NCBI RefSeq assembly: GCF_004168585.1
Contig: NZ_PGVH01000040.1
Coordinates: 154,047 to 218,046 of the forward strand
From: Shewanella sp. OPT22
Lineage (GTDB): Bacteria; Pseudomonadota; Gammaproteobacteria; Enterobacterales; Shewanellaceae
Length of the DNA: 64,000 bases
Direction of reading: 5' to 3'
The translations under genes and the position numbers were made by a program. Shown piece after piece: positions 45,512-54,445 of this stretch. Each line of letters begins with the position of its first letter. The first letter of the stretch is position 1. Below the pieces are notes generated by a model. It was not told the origin of the DNA. It did not search any database and worked only from the letters and a program-made list of their open reading frames with translations.

Positions 45512-48253
45512 ATGCAAGCTAATTCTCTATTAGCAAAAGCAATTCGTGTTGCATTAATTTCCAGTGCAGGACTGGCAACCATCGCCGTAGGAGTTGCTCA
45601 AGCAGCAGGCGAAAATGGAGATAGTAGTGTAGAACGAATTCAAGTGACTGGTTCAAGAATCAAAAGAACAGATCTGGAAAGTGCAAACCCTGTTACCGTG
45701 TTAGATGCCTCTGATTTATCGAATCAAGGTTTTACGAATGTTCAAGACGCACTGGAAAATTTAAGCGCAACAACTGGTGCCGTTACTACTCAATCAGTGC
45801 ACGGTTTTACTCCTGCTGCCACGGCAATCAGTCTCAGGGGTGCTGGTGCAAGCCGAACACTGACCTTGATCAATGGCAAACGGTTAAATCAGTACCCAAG
45901 AGCACTGGGCGGCACAGATAACTTTGTCGACACGTCGAGTATTCCACTGGATGCAGTTCAGAGAATCGAAATACTCCAATCCGGAGCATCAGCAATCTAT
46001 GGTGCTGATGCCGTGGGTGGGGTGGTAAATATTATTCTAAAACGTGATTTCGACGGTTTTGCAGCTAAATACCGACGTACAGCTACAACTGAAGGAGGTG
46101 GTGGAAGCGACAAAGTATCCATTTCCATGGGTAGTAGCTCTGACAGAGGTAATGTTTCTAACTTTACTGAGTTCAGCTCCAACGAACAGCTAAAAGCCAG
46201 TGAACGCGCAAACTTCGGGATTAATACTGATAAAGTTCCGTACAGTCCATTTTCCAGATATAGCTCTTACGGCGCAAGGATTTCAGGTGGACCTAAAGGC
46301 GCAGTTGTAAAAACTCTCACGCCAGAAGAATGCCAAGCTTTAGGTTTATTCTACGATACAGCTAATCAACGTTGTGGCTATGACCGTTCTATGCAACGAG
46401 ATTTGGCGCCTGAGACCACTAAATTTAATAACACAACCATATTTAATTATGAGTTGATGGACGATTTAACCATGGTCGGCCGAATCGATTTCGGTAAAAC
46501 ACAGTCCACCACTCGAATCGAGCCAAGCTCAACGGATGATGTTGATGTAACTGTATCTGGCAGTGGGTTAGACGTATCACAGGCTCGAAGTGGCCTCGAT
46601 GATTCTGCTGCAAATCGATTTACTAAACATTATGATAACAAAGGCACTGCATTAAATGGTGATTTTGCTAATGCAGCAGATGGTGACTACACCTATATTC
46701 GCCGTCTCAATGGACTCGGCCAGCGACGAGGTGAGACAAACGGTGAAAACTATTACGGTTCACTTGGTCTAGAAGGCGGATTAGGCGACAGTTTTAGCTG
46801 GGATATGTCGGGTAATTATGGCAAGTCCTATGTTGATGTTTATAACCACGGCTACACAACCTATCAGAAGATGTTTGATTACGTCACCTCTGGTGAAAAT
46901 GGTCATTCTCTACTCAGTGATATTCCTGCGGATGATTTATCAACCCTTAGCTACTCTCCATATTCTCGTGCATCTTCTTCGCTGCTTAACTTCCAAGCCA
47001 ACATCACTGGCCCTGCATTTGAGCTCTTTAACGATAATGAAGCTGATTTTGCTTTAGGTGCTGAATGGTCGAAACAAGATTACACTGCCAATTCAGATTC
47101 TGAATCCATGTTGGGTAATGTTGTCGGTACTGGTGGTTCATCAGGTCAAGGAGAACGACGTTTTTGGGCAACTTATGGTGAATTAAAAATTCCAGTAATG
47201 GATCAGTTAACGTTCGATCTTGCGGTGCGTTATGACAGATACAGTGATTTTGGTGGTAATGTAACGCCATCAATCGCAGTTGAGTATCGCCCAACGGATG
47301 AATGGCTACTTAGAGGCTCATGGAATAAAGTATTCAGAGCACCAGATATGCAACGCGTTTACGGGGACCCAACCCAAGGTTTTAGCAGCGTTGTTGACTT
47401 TAAAGCCTGTCAAGATATGGGCGGAGTACCAAATCAAGCCTATCCAGACAATCCTAGAAAAAATGAAATTTGTAACGAACTTCACATAAACAGCACCACT
47501 GGCGCCAACCCTGATCTAAAACCTGAAAAAGGTTACACAGCCAACCTCGGTGCAGTGTATGGTGGAGATCAACTCAGTGCCTCTCTCGATTTATGGCAAT
47601 GGAAACTTGATGACATGGTCAATCAAGTCAGTGCTTCCCGCCAAGCCAGAGAGTATGAACTATACAACTCGACGATAACCCGGGATGCTGATAACGTCAT
47701 TACTCATATCCAATCAACGGCTCTTAATTTATCGTTCCAAGAAGTCAGAGGTATAGACGGTGAACTGGGTTATGATTTTGACCTCAACGAGCTTGGTGAA
47801 TTAAAACTCATAGGGCGTAGTACTTATTTGTTGAAATCTGAAAGCCAACTCGATTCAGCATCACCTGTGGATGATGACATTGATGATGGCGGTTTACCAA
47901 AGCTTAAAGGGAATATTGTTGCAACATGGAATTATGCAGACTTCACTACAGCCTTAAGCGGATTTTATACTGGCCGCCATCATGGTGTGAACTATAAATC
48001 CTTTAAAGATTCCGCTGAAGAAAATAATGAACAATTTAAAGAAAGTGATTATGAAGTAGGCTCATACTTCAGATGGAATTTGACCGGCACTTACCATATG
48101 AGTGATGACATTGATTTCCAAACAGGTCTGCTCAATATGTTTAATAGAGGGCCAAACTTTGATCCAACTGATTCGTCTTGGCCACATTATGAACGCTCGC
48201 TGTTCAACGCTGTTGGTCGACAGTGGTTCATAGAAGCAAGCATGAAAATGTAG
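45512..48253 (+). CDS. Large TonB-dependent receptor
   Basis: 913 residues. Signal peptide of about 31 residues (AIRVALISSAGLATIAVGVA), TonB box-like region VERIQVTGSRIKRTD, plug domain (about 60-175: ALENLSATTGAVTT, GAGASRTLTLINGKRLNQYP, IEILQSGASAIYGADAVGG), then a long barrel ending EASMKM. The VTGSRI start and length fit the iron- or oligomer-type receptors of marine proteobacteria that import peptides or carbohydrates. Ligand unknown. A strong terminator follows. Confidence 0.92.
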   Translation: MQANSLLAKAIRVALISSAGLATIAVGVAQAAGENGDSSVERIQVTGSRIKRTDLESANPVTVLDASDLSNQGFTNVQDALENLSATTGAVTTQSVHGFTPAATAISLRGAGASRTLTLINGKRLNQYPRALGGTDNFVDTSSIPLDAVQRIEILQSGASAIYGADAVGGVVNIILKRDFDGFAAKYRRTATTEGGGGSDKVSISMGSSSDRGNVSNFTEFSSNEQLKASERANFGINTDKVPYSPFSRYSSYGARISGGPKGAVVKTLTPEECQALGLFYDTANQRCGYDRSMQRDLAPETTKFNNTTIFNYELMDDLTMVGRIDFGKTQSTTRIEPSSTDDVDVTVSGSGLDVSQARSGLDDSAANRFTKHYDNKGTALNGDFANAADGDYTYIRRLNGLGQRRGETNGENYYGSLGLEGGLGDSFSWDMSGNYGKSYVDVYNHGYTTYQKMFDYVTSGENGHSLLSDIPADDLSTLSYSPYSRASSSLLNFQANITGPAFELFNDNEADFALGAEWSKQDYTANSDSESMLGNVVGTGGSSGQGERRFWATYGELKIPVMDQLTFDLAVRYDRYSDFGGNVTPSIAVEYRPTDEWLLRGSWNKVFRAPDMQRVYGDPTQGFSSVVDFKACQDMGGVPNQAYPDNPRKNEICNELHINSTTGANPDLKPEKGYTANLGAVYGGDQLSASLDLWQWKLDDMVNQVSASRQAREYELYNSTITRDADNVITHIQSTALNLSFQEVRGIDGELGYDFDLNELGELKLIGRSTYLLKSESQLDSASPVDDDIDDGGLPKLKGNIVATWNYADFTTALSGFYTGRHHGVNYKSFKDSAEENNEQFKESDYEVGSYFRWNLTGTYHMSDDIDFQTGLLNMFNRGPNFDPTDSSWPHYERSLFNAVGRQWFIEASMKM

Positions 48254-48269
48254 TCTTTCTCCATTGAAT

Positions 48270-48298
48270 AATAAAGCCGCTTTTGCGGCTTTATTTCT
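48270..48298. terminator. Bidirectional terminator between TonB receptor and cytochrome gene
   Basis: TAAAGCCGC-TTTT-GCGGCTTTA, followed by TTTCTTTT on the plus strand. Confidence 0.9.
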
Positions 48299-48304
48299 TT
48301 TACT

Positions 48305-49141
48305 TTAATGCTTTATCTTATCCCACTGTTTATAGTTCTTCATGTATTGAATGTATGACAAAACATCATCAATTTCTTTTTCAGTTACCGTTCCGAAGTT
48401 CGTCATTCTACTTCTTGCTCTGAATGATGATGGATCTTTTATCCACGCTTTTAAAAAAGTCATACTTCGATATTCAGTAATATTTTTTGGAATGTTTAAT
48501 TCAGGCCCTATGGTGCCACCGACCAAATTAATTGAATGACAAGCCATACATCGCGTTTTAAATATGTTGAAACCACGTTCGACTTGAGCAGTGACATGAT
48601 GTTTCGGTTTGATATCAAAATAGGGATCATGTTTCGTGTTCGCTGTAATTTTTGTTATCGCAAAAGGCCACGGAAACGCTTTGTATGAGTCCGGCTGCTG
48701 CCACATCAAATAAAAGGGAGCTGGATCAGTAATTTCTTTCCCCTCAGCCACGAGACTAAACACCTCACCATTTTTTGTATTCAATTCTTCAAAAGCGAGC
48801 CATGGCTCAGGAAATCGCTTTAAAATATTTTTAGACATTACGGCTTTATAACCATCTCTTGCGATAAACGAAATTTGATTGGAAGAGTGAATATCTATTT
48901 TTCCTAGTTTCGCTACTTCTGCAAATTTGAATGCCCTGTAAGTGATGGTTTTTTTATAGACGGGATTAAAAAGTGTCACCTCATAGGCTGGAACATGTTT
49001 TTGTATATCTTTAAGTTTAATTGTCTGTGACTTGCCATCAATATCGAAAGTTAATGAGACATTCTCGTCTAATTGAGCTTGAGCACTTGAAATGTGAACG
49101 AGTAACAAAAAACTTAAACTCACCAGTTTGAAACAGTTCAT
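48305..49141 (-). CDS. Secreted fusion of molybdopterin-oxidoreductase-like domain and cytochrome c
   Basis: 278 residues. Signal peptide (FLLLVHISSAQA). Residues about 25-180 resemble a sulfite-oxidase-type fold without a visible cofactor-binding Cys (PAYEVTLFNPVYKKTITYRA, GKEITDPAPFYLMWQQP). The C-terminal cytochrome c domain (about 188-275) has heme motif C198-M-A-C201-H202 and a likely axial Met246 in RSRMTNFG. Probably a periplasmic electron carrier. Convergent with the TonB receptor gene. Confidence 0.82.
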   Translation of the reverse strand: MNCFKLVSLSFLLLVHISSAQAQLDENVSLTFDIDGKSQTIKLKDIQKHVPAYEVTLFNPVYKKTITYRAFKFAEVAKLGKIDIHSSNQISFIARDGYKAVMSKNILKRFPEPWLAFEELNTKNGEVFSLVAEGKEITDPAPFYLMWQQPDSYKAFPWPFAITKITANTKHDPYFDIKPKHHVTAQVERGFNIFKTRCMACHSINLVGGTIGPELNIPKNITEYRSMTFLKAWIKDPSSFRARSRMTNFGTVTEKEIDDVLSYIQYMKNYKQWDKIKH

Positions 49142-49428
49142 TCTATTACCTACATCAGTTCAGTCGAAAACATAAGTATAGTTTCAATTTCTACACTCAT
49201 CTTTTGTTACCTAGATCCCAATTTTTTCTCACGGATTCTTTAAGCTGTGACTTCTTTAACGATGATTTAGAACTGCTTGTGATAATATTATTAACAGGTA
49301 AATTGGTCTTACCAATTTTAATTTTAGCTGTACATAAGAGACCCGATACTGCATATATCGAGGTTATCTAAAACGTACATTATCGTTCTTAGGATGAGTA
49401 GAATCACAAGTTCTTCTCGGAGTAACAA

Positions 49429-50955
49429 ATGACTGAAAAAACTGCTAACCATAATACGGAAGAAGCAAGTTATCAGGAGCTTCACCGCCCTGCTTCAGAA
49501 TTCGAAACCAGAAATGATTATCTGGAAAACGAATTAAAAATCATGAAACCACGTCGTTGGGGATTAAACCTTCCTGGTCGTGATTTTCGTTTCGAATGGG
49601 AAGATCTTGTCCCTGCTATTGCGGGTACCATTGGTATCACAGTGATGTACTCAGCCGTTATGGCGGCTTGGGCTTCGGGTTTAACCGAAAAATGGCCTAA
49701 CGTTAATTTAGGTGCAGATTTCGCCATTCAAGTTATGCGTGTCGAAATGCTCATCCCTGCATTACTTTTCTGCGTTGTCAGTTCTGGCTTTATCAATCCA
49801 AGAGCCAACCTTGGTGGTAACCATGGGCCAATGATCCCGCTCATCGGTACCATCGCCCTTGCTGGTGCACACCCATTAGCACTAGCCATCTTAATTGGCA
49901 TCTTTGGATTAATACTCAGTTGGCTTAAGGGTGGCTCGCGGCTCGTTAATTTAACCAGCAGTGGTGTAGCTGGCGGTCTACTGGTTTACCTCGGCTTCAT
50001 GGGTGCAAAAAGTCAAATAACCTCTTTATTTGATTGGTCTGCAGGCTTACAAGTAAAACATGCTTTGGATTATTCACTCTCTTATGTTGCGTTTGTCATT
50101 TTGCTGGTTAACGTAGTGATTTATGCTTATTTAGCTAAAGTAGAAAAACGCTGGCTTGCGATTCCTCTTTGCAGCATTACAGCCATTATTCTAGCTTTTG
50201 CTCTGGGTGCTGGTCTTGACTTAGAATTTGTTACCGCTCCAGGTCTACCAAATCTAAATCCTGTTTACTGGTGGGGTTCAACAGAAACGGGTTGGCAGCT
50301 AGGTTTACCTAATTTGTCTCATTTTATCGCCTCATTGCCTTTTGCTATTTTAGCCGTTGCAATGTGGTCACCGGACTTTTTAGGGCATCGTATTTTCCAA
50401 GAGCTAAACTATCCAAAAGGTGCAGATAAAGTACTGATGGACGTAGATGACACAATGACTACATGTTCTTTGCGCCAAATCGTTGGTACTGCAGTTGGTG
50501 GTGGTAACATCACTTCATCTTGGGGTACTTATATGATCCCTGCCGCAATAGCTAAGCGTCCGATTCCTGCAGGTGCTATTTTACTCGGTTTGATGTGTAT
50601 TGTGGTTGCCATTGCGGGTTACCCAATGGATGTTGCCGTTTGGCGTCCAGTTATGTCTATTGCTCTATTAGTGGGTGTATTTTTACCTCTTCTAGAAGCA
50701 GGTCTACAGATGGTTAAAGATAGCGTAAGCAGTCAAGCCGCTGGTATTTGTATCTTTGCTGCTTTTGTTTCTAACCCTGTATTAGCATGGGCACTTACTA
50801 TGTTCCTCGATAATAACGGACTCATTGGTGACAAAGAGAGACCAAAAAATCTATCTTTTGTTGATAGAATCGTCATTCCAGGTCTAGCATTTGTTATCTG
50901 TCTAGCAGCGATGCTCGCAGTAGGTATGATCAAAGGTATTCCAGCAATTATCTAA
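49429..50955 (+). CDS. DUF3360 family transporter-like membrane protein
   Basis: 508 residues. A soluble N-terminal part of about 58 residues precedes 12 or so membrane helices. PAIAGTIGITVMYSAVMAAW, NPRANLGGNHGPMIPLIGTI and LTSSGVAGGLLVYLGFMG are typical of DUF3360, which looks like the SulP/xanthine-uracil permease fold. Substrate unknown. Ribosome site CGGAG 6 nt upstream of ATG. A terminator hairpin (50985-51022) separates it from the thiamine operon. Confidence 0.85.
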   Translation: MTEKTANHNTEEASYQELHRPASEFETRNDYLENELKIMKPRRWGLNLPGRDFRFEWEDLVPAIAGTIGITVMYSAVMAAWASGLTEKWPNVNLGADFAIQVMRVEMLIPALLFCVVSSGFINPRANLGGNHGPMIPLIGTIALAGAHPLALAILIGIFGLILSWLKGGSRLVNLTSSGVAGGLLVYLGFMGAKSQITSLFDWSAGLQVKHALDYSLSYVAFVILLVNVVIYAYLAKVEKRWLAIPLCSITAIILAFALGAGLDLEFVTAPGLPNLNPVYWWGSTETGWQLGLPNLSHFIASLPFAILAVAMWSPDFLGHRIFQELNYPKGADKVLMDVDDTMTTCSLRQIVGTAVGGGNITSSWGTYMIPAAIAKRPIPAGAILLGLMCIVVAIAGYPMDVAVWRPVMSIALLVGVFLPLLEAGLQMVKDSVSSQAAGICIFAAFVSNPVLAWALTMFLDNNGLIGDKERPKNLSFVDRIVIPGLAFVICLAAMLAVGMIKGIPAII

Positions 50956-50984
50956 TCTGCTCATAAAAAGAACAAGCTCACTAC

Positions 50985-51022
50985 AAAAATGAGATAAAGC
51001 ATCAAGTTTTATCTCATTTTTT
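50985..51022 (+). terminator. Terminator after the DUF3360 gene
   Basis: AAAAATGAGATAAA / TTTTATCTCATTTTTT stem-loop with a GCATCAAG loop. Confidence 0.9.
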
Positions 51023-51080
51023 GCTTTTTAAGCTAATTTACTCTTATCCAAGCCAATATTTCATATATAATTATGCCGAC

Positions 51081-51173
51081 CAAGGGGTGTTCAGCTTTTC
51101 TCTAAATGAAAAATGCTCGAACTGAGATTACACCCTTAGAACCTGATCCGGCTTATACCGGCGTAGGAATGGA
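51081..51173 (+). ncRNA. TPP riboswitch aptamer (THI element)
   Basis: The canonical blocks are present: GGGGTGTTC at the 5' stem, CTGAGATTACACCC (CTGAGA at 51122-51127), ACCTGATCCGG and TACCGGCGTAGGAATGG. It lies 90 bp before the start of the TonB receptor and should bind thiamine pyrophosphate, lowering expression of the thiamine uptake operon. Confidence 0.97.
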
Positions 51174-51229
51174 AAATTATTTACCTTGCAGACATTTCTG
51201 CTGGGTCGTCATATTTACTGATCCCGCTC

Positions 51230-51260
51230 AGCCGGATCTCAAATTTTAATTTTTGAGGTC
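51230..51260 (+). promoter_or_regulatory. Expression platform: SD-sequestering hairpin with anti-sequestor
   Basis: GATCTCAAA (51235-51243) pairs with TTTGAGGTC (51252-51260), burying the GAGG ribosome site 4 nt before ATG 51263. The overlapping AGCCGGATC (51230-51238) is the exact complement of GATCCGGCT (51145-51153) in the aptamer. The two pairings exclude each other, so without TPP the ribosome site should be free. Confidence 0.85.
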
Positions 51261-51262
51261 CC

Positions 51263-53413
51263 ATGTTTACCAAATCGTTTACTCACAAACTGTCACCAAT
51301 TGCATTATCAGTTGCTGTTGCCTTTTCTGGCCAAGCGTTTGCCCAAGATAATGATGCAGATATTGAAGTTATTAAAGTTACTGCTGATTTCCGTAACCAA
51401 GAGTTATTAACTTTACCTGCGAGTGCTACCATCATTGATGCAAAACAAATTGAAGATGAAGGTAATCAGCATTTTGAAGATGTATTGAACTCTATTGCTA
51501 ATCTCAACTGGTCCGGTGGCAGCTCACGTCCACGCTACTTCCAAATTCGTGGTGTGGGTGAGCAAGAAGATTACCAAGGTGCGCCTAACTCATCTGTAGG
51601 TTATGTGATTGATGATATCGACCTGTCTGGTCTTGGTATGGTTTCAAGCATGTATGACCTACAACAAGTAGAAGTACTGCGTGGACCTCAAGGTACTCGT
51701 TATGGTGCCAATGCTTTAGCTGGTCTAATTTACTTAAAGAGTAACGACCCTGAAGCTGAACGTGAACACGGTGCAGAAGTATCGTTAGGTGACGACAACT
51801 TACGCACTTTCAGTGGTTATAGCACAGGTGCTATCAATAAGTCGGAAACATTACTTTACCGTTCGACCATCCAGCAGCACAATCAAGACGGCTTCCGTGA
51901 CAACACTTATTTAGGCCGCAGCGATACTAACAAACGTGACGAGTTTACAGGCCGTATTAAATTACGTTGGTTAGCGACTGATGATCTAACGGCTGATTTA
52001 ACGATTCTACACGCTGACTTTGATAACGGTTATGATGCATGGACATTAGATAACAACGGCTTCAAAACCAATACTGACCAACCTGGTGTTGATAACCAAA
52101 AAACCACTGGTTCAAGCATAAAACTGAATTACACCGGTTTTGATAAGTTCAACCTCATCTCTATTACGTCTTATGCAAGTACTGACCACCAGCATGCTTA
52201 TGATGGTGACTGGGCTAATCCTGATTACTGGGCAAGTCGCAACTGCGGAACCGCAGAAGCACCAGAAGCTTGTGAATACGATTATCTTTGGGATAAAAAA
52301 GGCGACCGTCGTACGGTTTCTCAAGAATTCCGTTTCAGTTCAAATGAAAACGGACGCATCTTTGCTGATTCTACTGATTGGCTTGTAGGTGTTTATACGA
52401 TGAAATTGAAAGAAGATAACGATCTTTATTCAGAGTATAACACTTGGCCTGATGAAGTGATGCAATCAAAGTATAACGCAACCAACTACGCCGTATTTGC
52501 ACAATTAGATTCCAATTTAGGTAATGGATATAACCTTTCAACTGGTCTTAGACTTGAACGCCGTAATAGCGAATATTCAGATACCAATGGCGATGCATTT
52601 AAGCCGTCTGAAAACATGTGGGGCGGCCATATTGCGTTAAGTAAAAAACTGTCTGCTCAACACAGTACCTACGTACGTGTCGCACGCGGCTACAAAGCCG
52701 GCGGCTTTAACATGAGCTTACCTGCAGAACTTGCGGACAAGAAAGAGTTCGATACCGAAATCCTTTATAACTATGAAATAGGCTTGAAGTCGTTCTGGTT
52801 AGATAACGATTTATCGACGAATTTGTCGGTGTTCTATATGGATCGCCAAGACCAGCAAGTATCAGCATCTCAACAAGACCCTGAAAAACCGCAGCGTTTT
52901 ATCCTATTTACTGAAAATGCGGGTAGCTCGAAAAACTACGGTGCAGAGTTAGATGCTAAATGGCAAGCTACCGATAACCTAGAGTTTTACGCAAGCATTG
53001 GTTATTTAGAAGCAACTTATGGTGATTATATTTATAAAGATAAATACGGCTCACCTGTAGATCTTTCTGGTCGAGAGTTAGCGCATTCACCAAAATTCAC
53101 CAATAGCTTTGGTACAACTTACCGTGCTGATAATGGAATCTTCGTAAACTTGCATACCAGTGGCAAGAGCAAGTTCTTCTACTCGGATAGCAATGATTCA
53201 CAATCAAAAGGTTACCAAATTTTAAATGCACGTGTTGGTTATGAAGCCGATGATTGGGGTGTTTATCTATGGGGTCGTAACTTATTTGATAAAAAATACG
53301 GCGTGCGTGGTTTCTACTTTGGCAACGAGCCAGATCTAGACTGGGCTGATAAACAATACATCCGCTATGGTGACCCACGTTCTGTTGGTGTAACAGCTAA
53401 CATTAAGTTCTAA
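51263..53413 (+). CDS. TonB-dependent receptor, probable thiamine uptake
   Basis: 716 residues. Signal peptide (ALSVAVAFSGQAFA). A TonB-box-like IEVIKVTADFRNQ precedes the plug (LLTLPASATIIDAKQIEDEG, YFQIRGVGEQEDYQ, VEVLRGPQGTRYGANALAG). The barrel ends GVTANIKF with terminal Phe. The TPP riboswitch and the downstream thiamine genes make thiamine or a precursor the likely ligand; this is inference from context. First gene of the operon; its ribosome site is controlled by the riboswitch hairpin. Confidence 0.92.
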   Translation: MFTKSFTHKLSPIALSVAVAFSGQAFAQDNDADIEVIKVTADFRNQELLTLPASATIIDAKQIEDEGNQHFEDVLNSIANLNWSGGSSRPRYFQIRGVGEQEDYQGAPNSSVGYVIDDIDLSGLGMVSSMYDLQQVEVLRGPQGTRYGANALAGLIYLKSNDPEAEREHGAEVSLGDDNLRTFSGYSTGAINKSETLLYRSTIQQHNQDGFRDNTYLGRSDTNKRDEFTGRIKLRWLATDDLTADLTILHADFDNGYDAWTLDNNGFKTNTDQPGVDNQKTTGSSIKLNYTGFDKFNLISITSYASTDHQHAYDGDWANPDYWASRNCGTAEAPEACEYDYLWDKKGDRRTVSQEFRFSSNENGRIFADSTDWLVGVYTMKLKEDNDLYSEYNTWPDEVMQSKYNATNYAVFAQLDSNLGNGYNLSTGLRLERRNSEYSDTNGDAFKPSENMWGGHIALSKKLSAQHSTYVRVARGYKAGGFNMSLPAELADKKEFDTEILYNYEIGLKSFWLDNDLSTNLSVFYMDRQDQQVSASQQDPEKPQRFILFTENAGSSKNYGAELDAKWQATDNLEFYASIGYLEATYGDYIYKDKYGSPVDLSGRELAHSPKFTNSFGTTYRADNGIFVNLHTSGKSKFFYSDSNDSQSKGYQILNARVGYEADDWGVYLWGRNLFDKKYGVRGFYFGNEPDLDWADKQYIRYGDPRSVGVTANIKF

Positions 53414-53493
53414 TTGGAAATTAGATCTATCTACCGCATTAGTGAGCGCTGATGCGGTATCATCTTCTTAAATCATTCCTGAGATCTAAAAAA

Positions 53494-53754
53494 ATGAAAC
53501 TTACCGCTGAAATCAGCATGTATCCATTCAAAGAAAATTACATTGAACCTATCCATTGGTTTATTCATCAATTAGATAATTACCCAAACATTAAAAGAGT
53601 AACCAATGCAATGGCTACTCAAATACAAGGCGATTATCAGGACGTTATGTCAATGCTGGCAATAGAAATGCAAGCGGCACATGAAAAGTTTGGTAAAGCC
53701 GTTTTTGTTTGTAAATTTTTAGGTACTGAACTAGACCTCAGCCATAGCGAGTAA
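53494..53754 (+). CDS. Thiamine-binding protein, MTH1187/YkoF family
   Basis: 86 residues from ATG 53494 (MKLTAEISMYPF); an in-frame ATG at 53452 has no support. It carries the family pattern: AEISMYPFKENYIEPI, a central helix, MATQIQGDYQDVMSML, and a C-terminal strand. YkoF-like proteins bind thiamine or hydroxymethylpyrimidine. It lies between the TonB receptor and PnuT within the riboswitch operon, so a carrier role in the periplasm or cytoplasm is inferred; no signal peptide is seen. Confidence 0.85.
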   Translation: MKLTAEISMYPFKENYIEPIHWFIHQLDNYPNIKRVTNAMATQIQGDYQDVMSMLAIEMQAAHEKFGKAVFVCKFLGTELDLSHSE

Positions 53755-53757
53755 ATA

Positions 53758-54366
53758 ATGGACTTATTGCAAACCATGTTTGGTGAAATGCAAGCAATGA
53801 CCCTATGGGAGTCACTTGCCGTTGTTTTAGCTCTCGCCTATCTGCTTCTGGCCATGAAAGAAAACATTTGGTGTTGGCCTGCTGCATTCATCAGCTCAGG
53901 CATTTATATGGTGATCTTTTGGAGTGTAAACTTATACATGGAAGCACTATTGAGCTTCTATTATGTTGCGATGGCCGTTTATGGTTATTGGATGTGGACT
54001 AAAGGTGGTAATCAGCATCACGGTATCACCATTACTTCTTGGCCATTATCAACCCATTTACGCATCATTGTGATAACTACAGGTTTGGCGTTAAGCCTTG
54101 GTTATTTCATGGCAAACAATACCAATGCTTCATTTCCATACTTAGATGCAGCAACGACATGCTTTGCAATTATGACCACTTACCTAGTTGCTAAAAAGGT
54201 ATTAGAAAATTGGTTGTATTGGATTGTGATTAACTCTGTTTCAATCTATTTGTACCTCAACAAAGAGCTGATGCTTACCTCGGCCTTATTTGTGCTGTAT
54301 GTGATTTTAGCTTTTGCTGGCTATATGCAATGGCAAAAGAGTAAAGCCCAACAAGCAACGGCTTAG
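53758..54366 (+). CDS. pnuT: PnuC-family thiamine transporter PnuT
   Basis: 202 residues. Seven or so membrane helices. The family signature lies at about 37-80: NIWCWPAAFISSGIYMVIFW, LSFYYVAMAVYGYWMW. PnuC proteins import nicotinamide riboside; relatives under THI elements import thiamine and are called PnuT. The riboswitch context decides the thiamine assignment. It needs a kinase to trap the substrate, and a kinase gene follows. Stop of the upstream gene is 3 bp before the ATG. Confidence 0.9.
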   Translation: MDLLQTMFGEMQAMTLWESLAVVLALAYLLLAMKENIWCWPAAFISSGIYMVIFWSVNLYMEALLSFYYVAMAVYGYWMWTKGGNQHHGITITSWPLSTHLRIIVITTGLALSLGYFMANNTNASFPYLDAATTCFAIMTTYLVAKKVLENWLYWIVINSVSIYLYLNKELMLTSALFVLYVILAFAGYMQWQKSKAQQATA

Positions 54367-54380
54367 ACTTTTCTTTTACG

Positions 54381-54413
54381 ATGATGGCAAAACTTACTGA
54401 GTTTTGTCATCAT
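54381..54413 (+). terminator. Hairpin between pnuT and the kinase gene
   Basis: GATGATGGCAAAAC / GTTTTGTCATCAT with a TTACTGA loop and one mismatch. No T run, so it may protect or partly stop the transcript rather than end it. It makes the TTG at 54404 an unlikely start. Confidence 0.6.
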
Positions 54414-54445
54414 TAACTCTAGTATCACTAACCACTTCTGAATTT

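Noticed and set aside
46818-47057. Frames inside TonB receptor and fadJ genes on either strand
   Set aside because: Shadows of strongly supported genes without ribosome sites or domain features.
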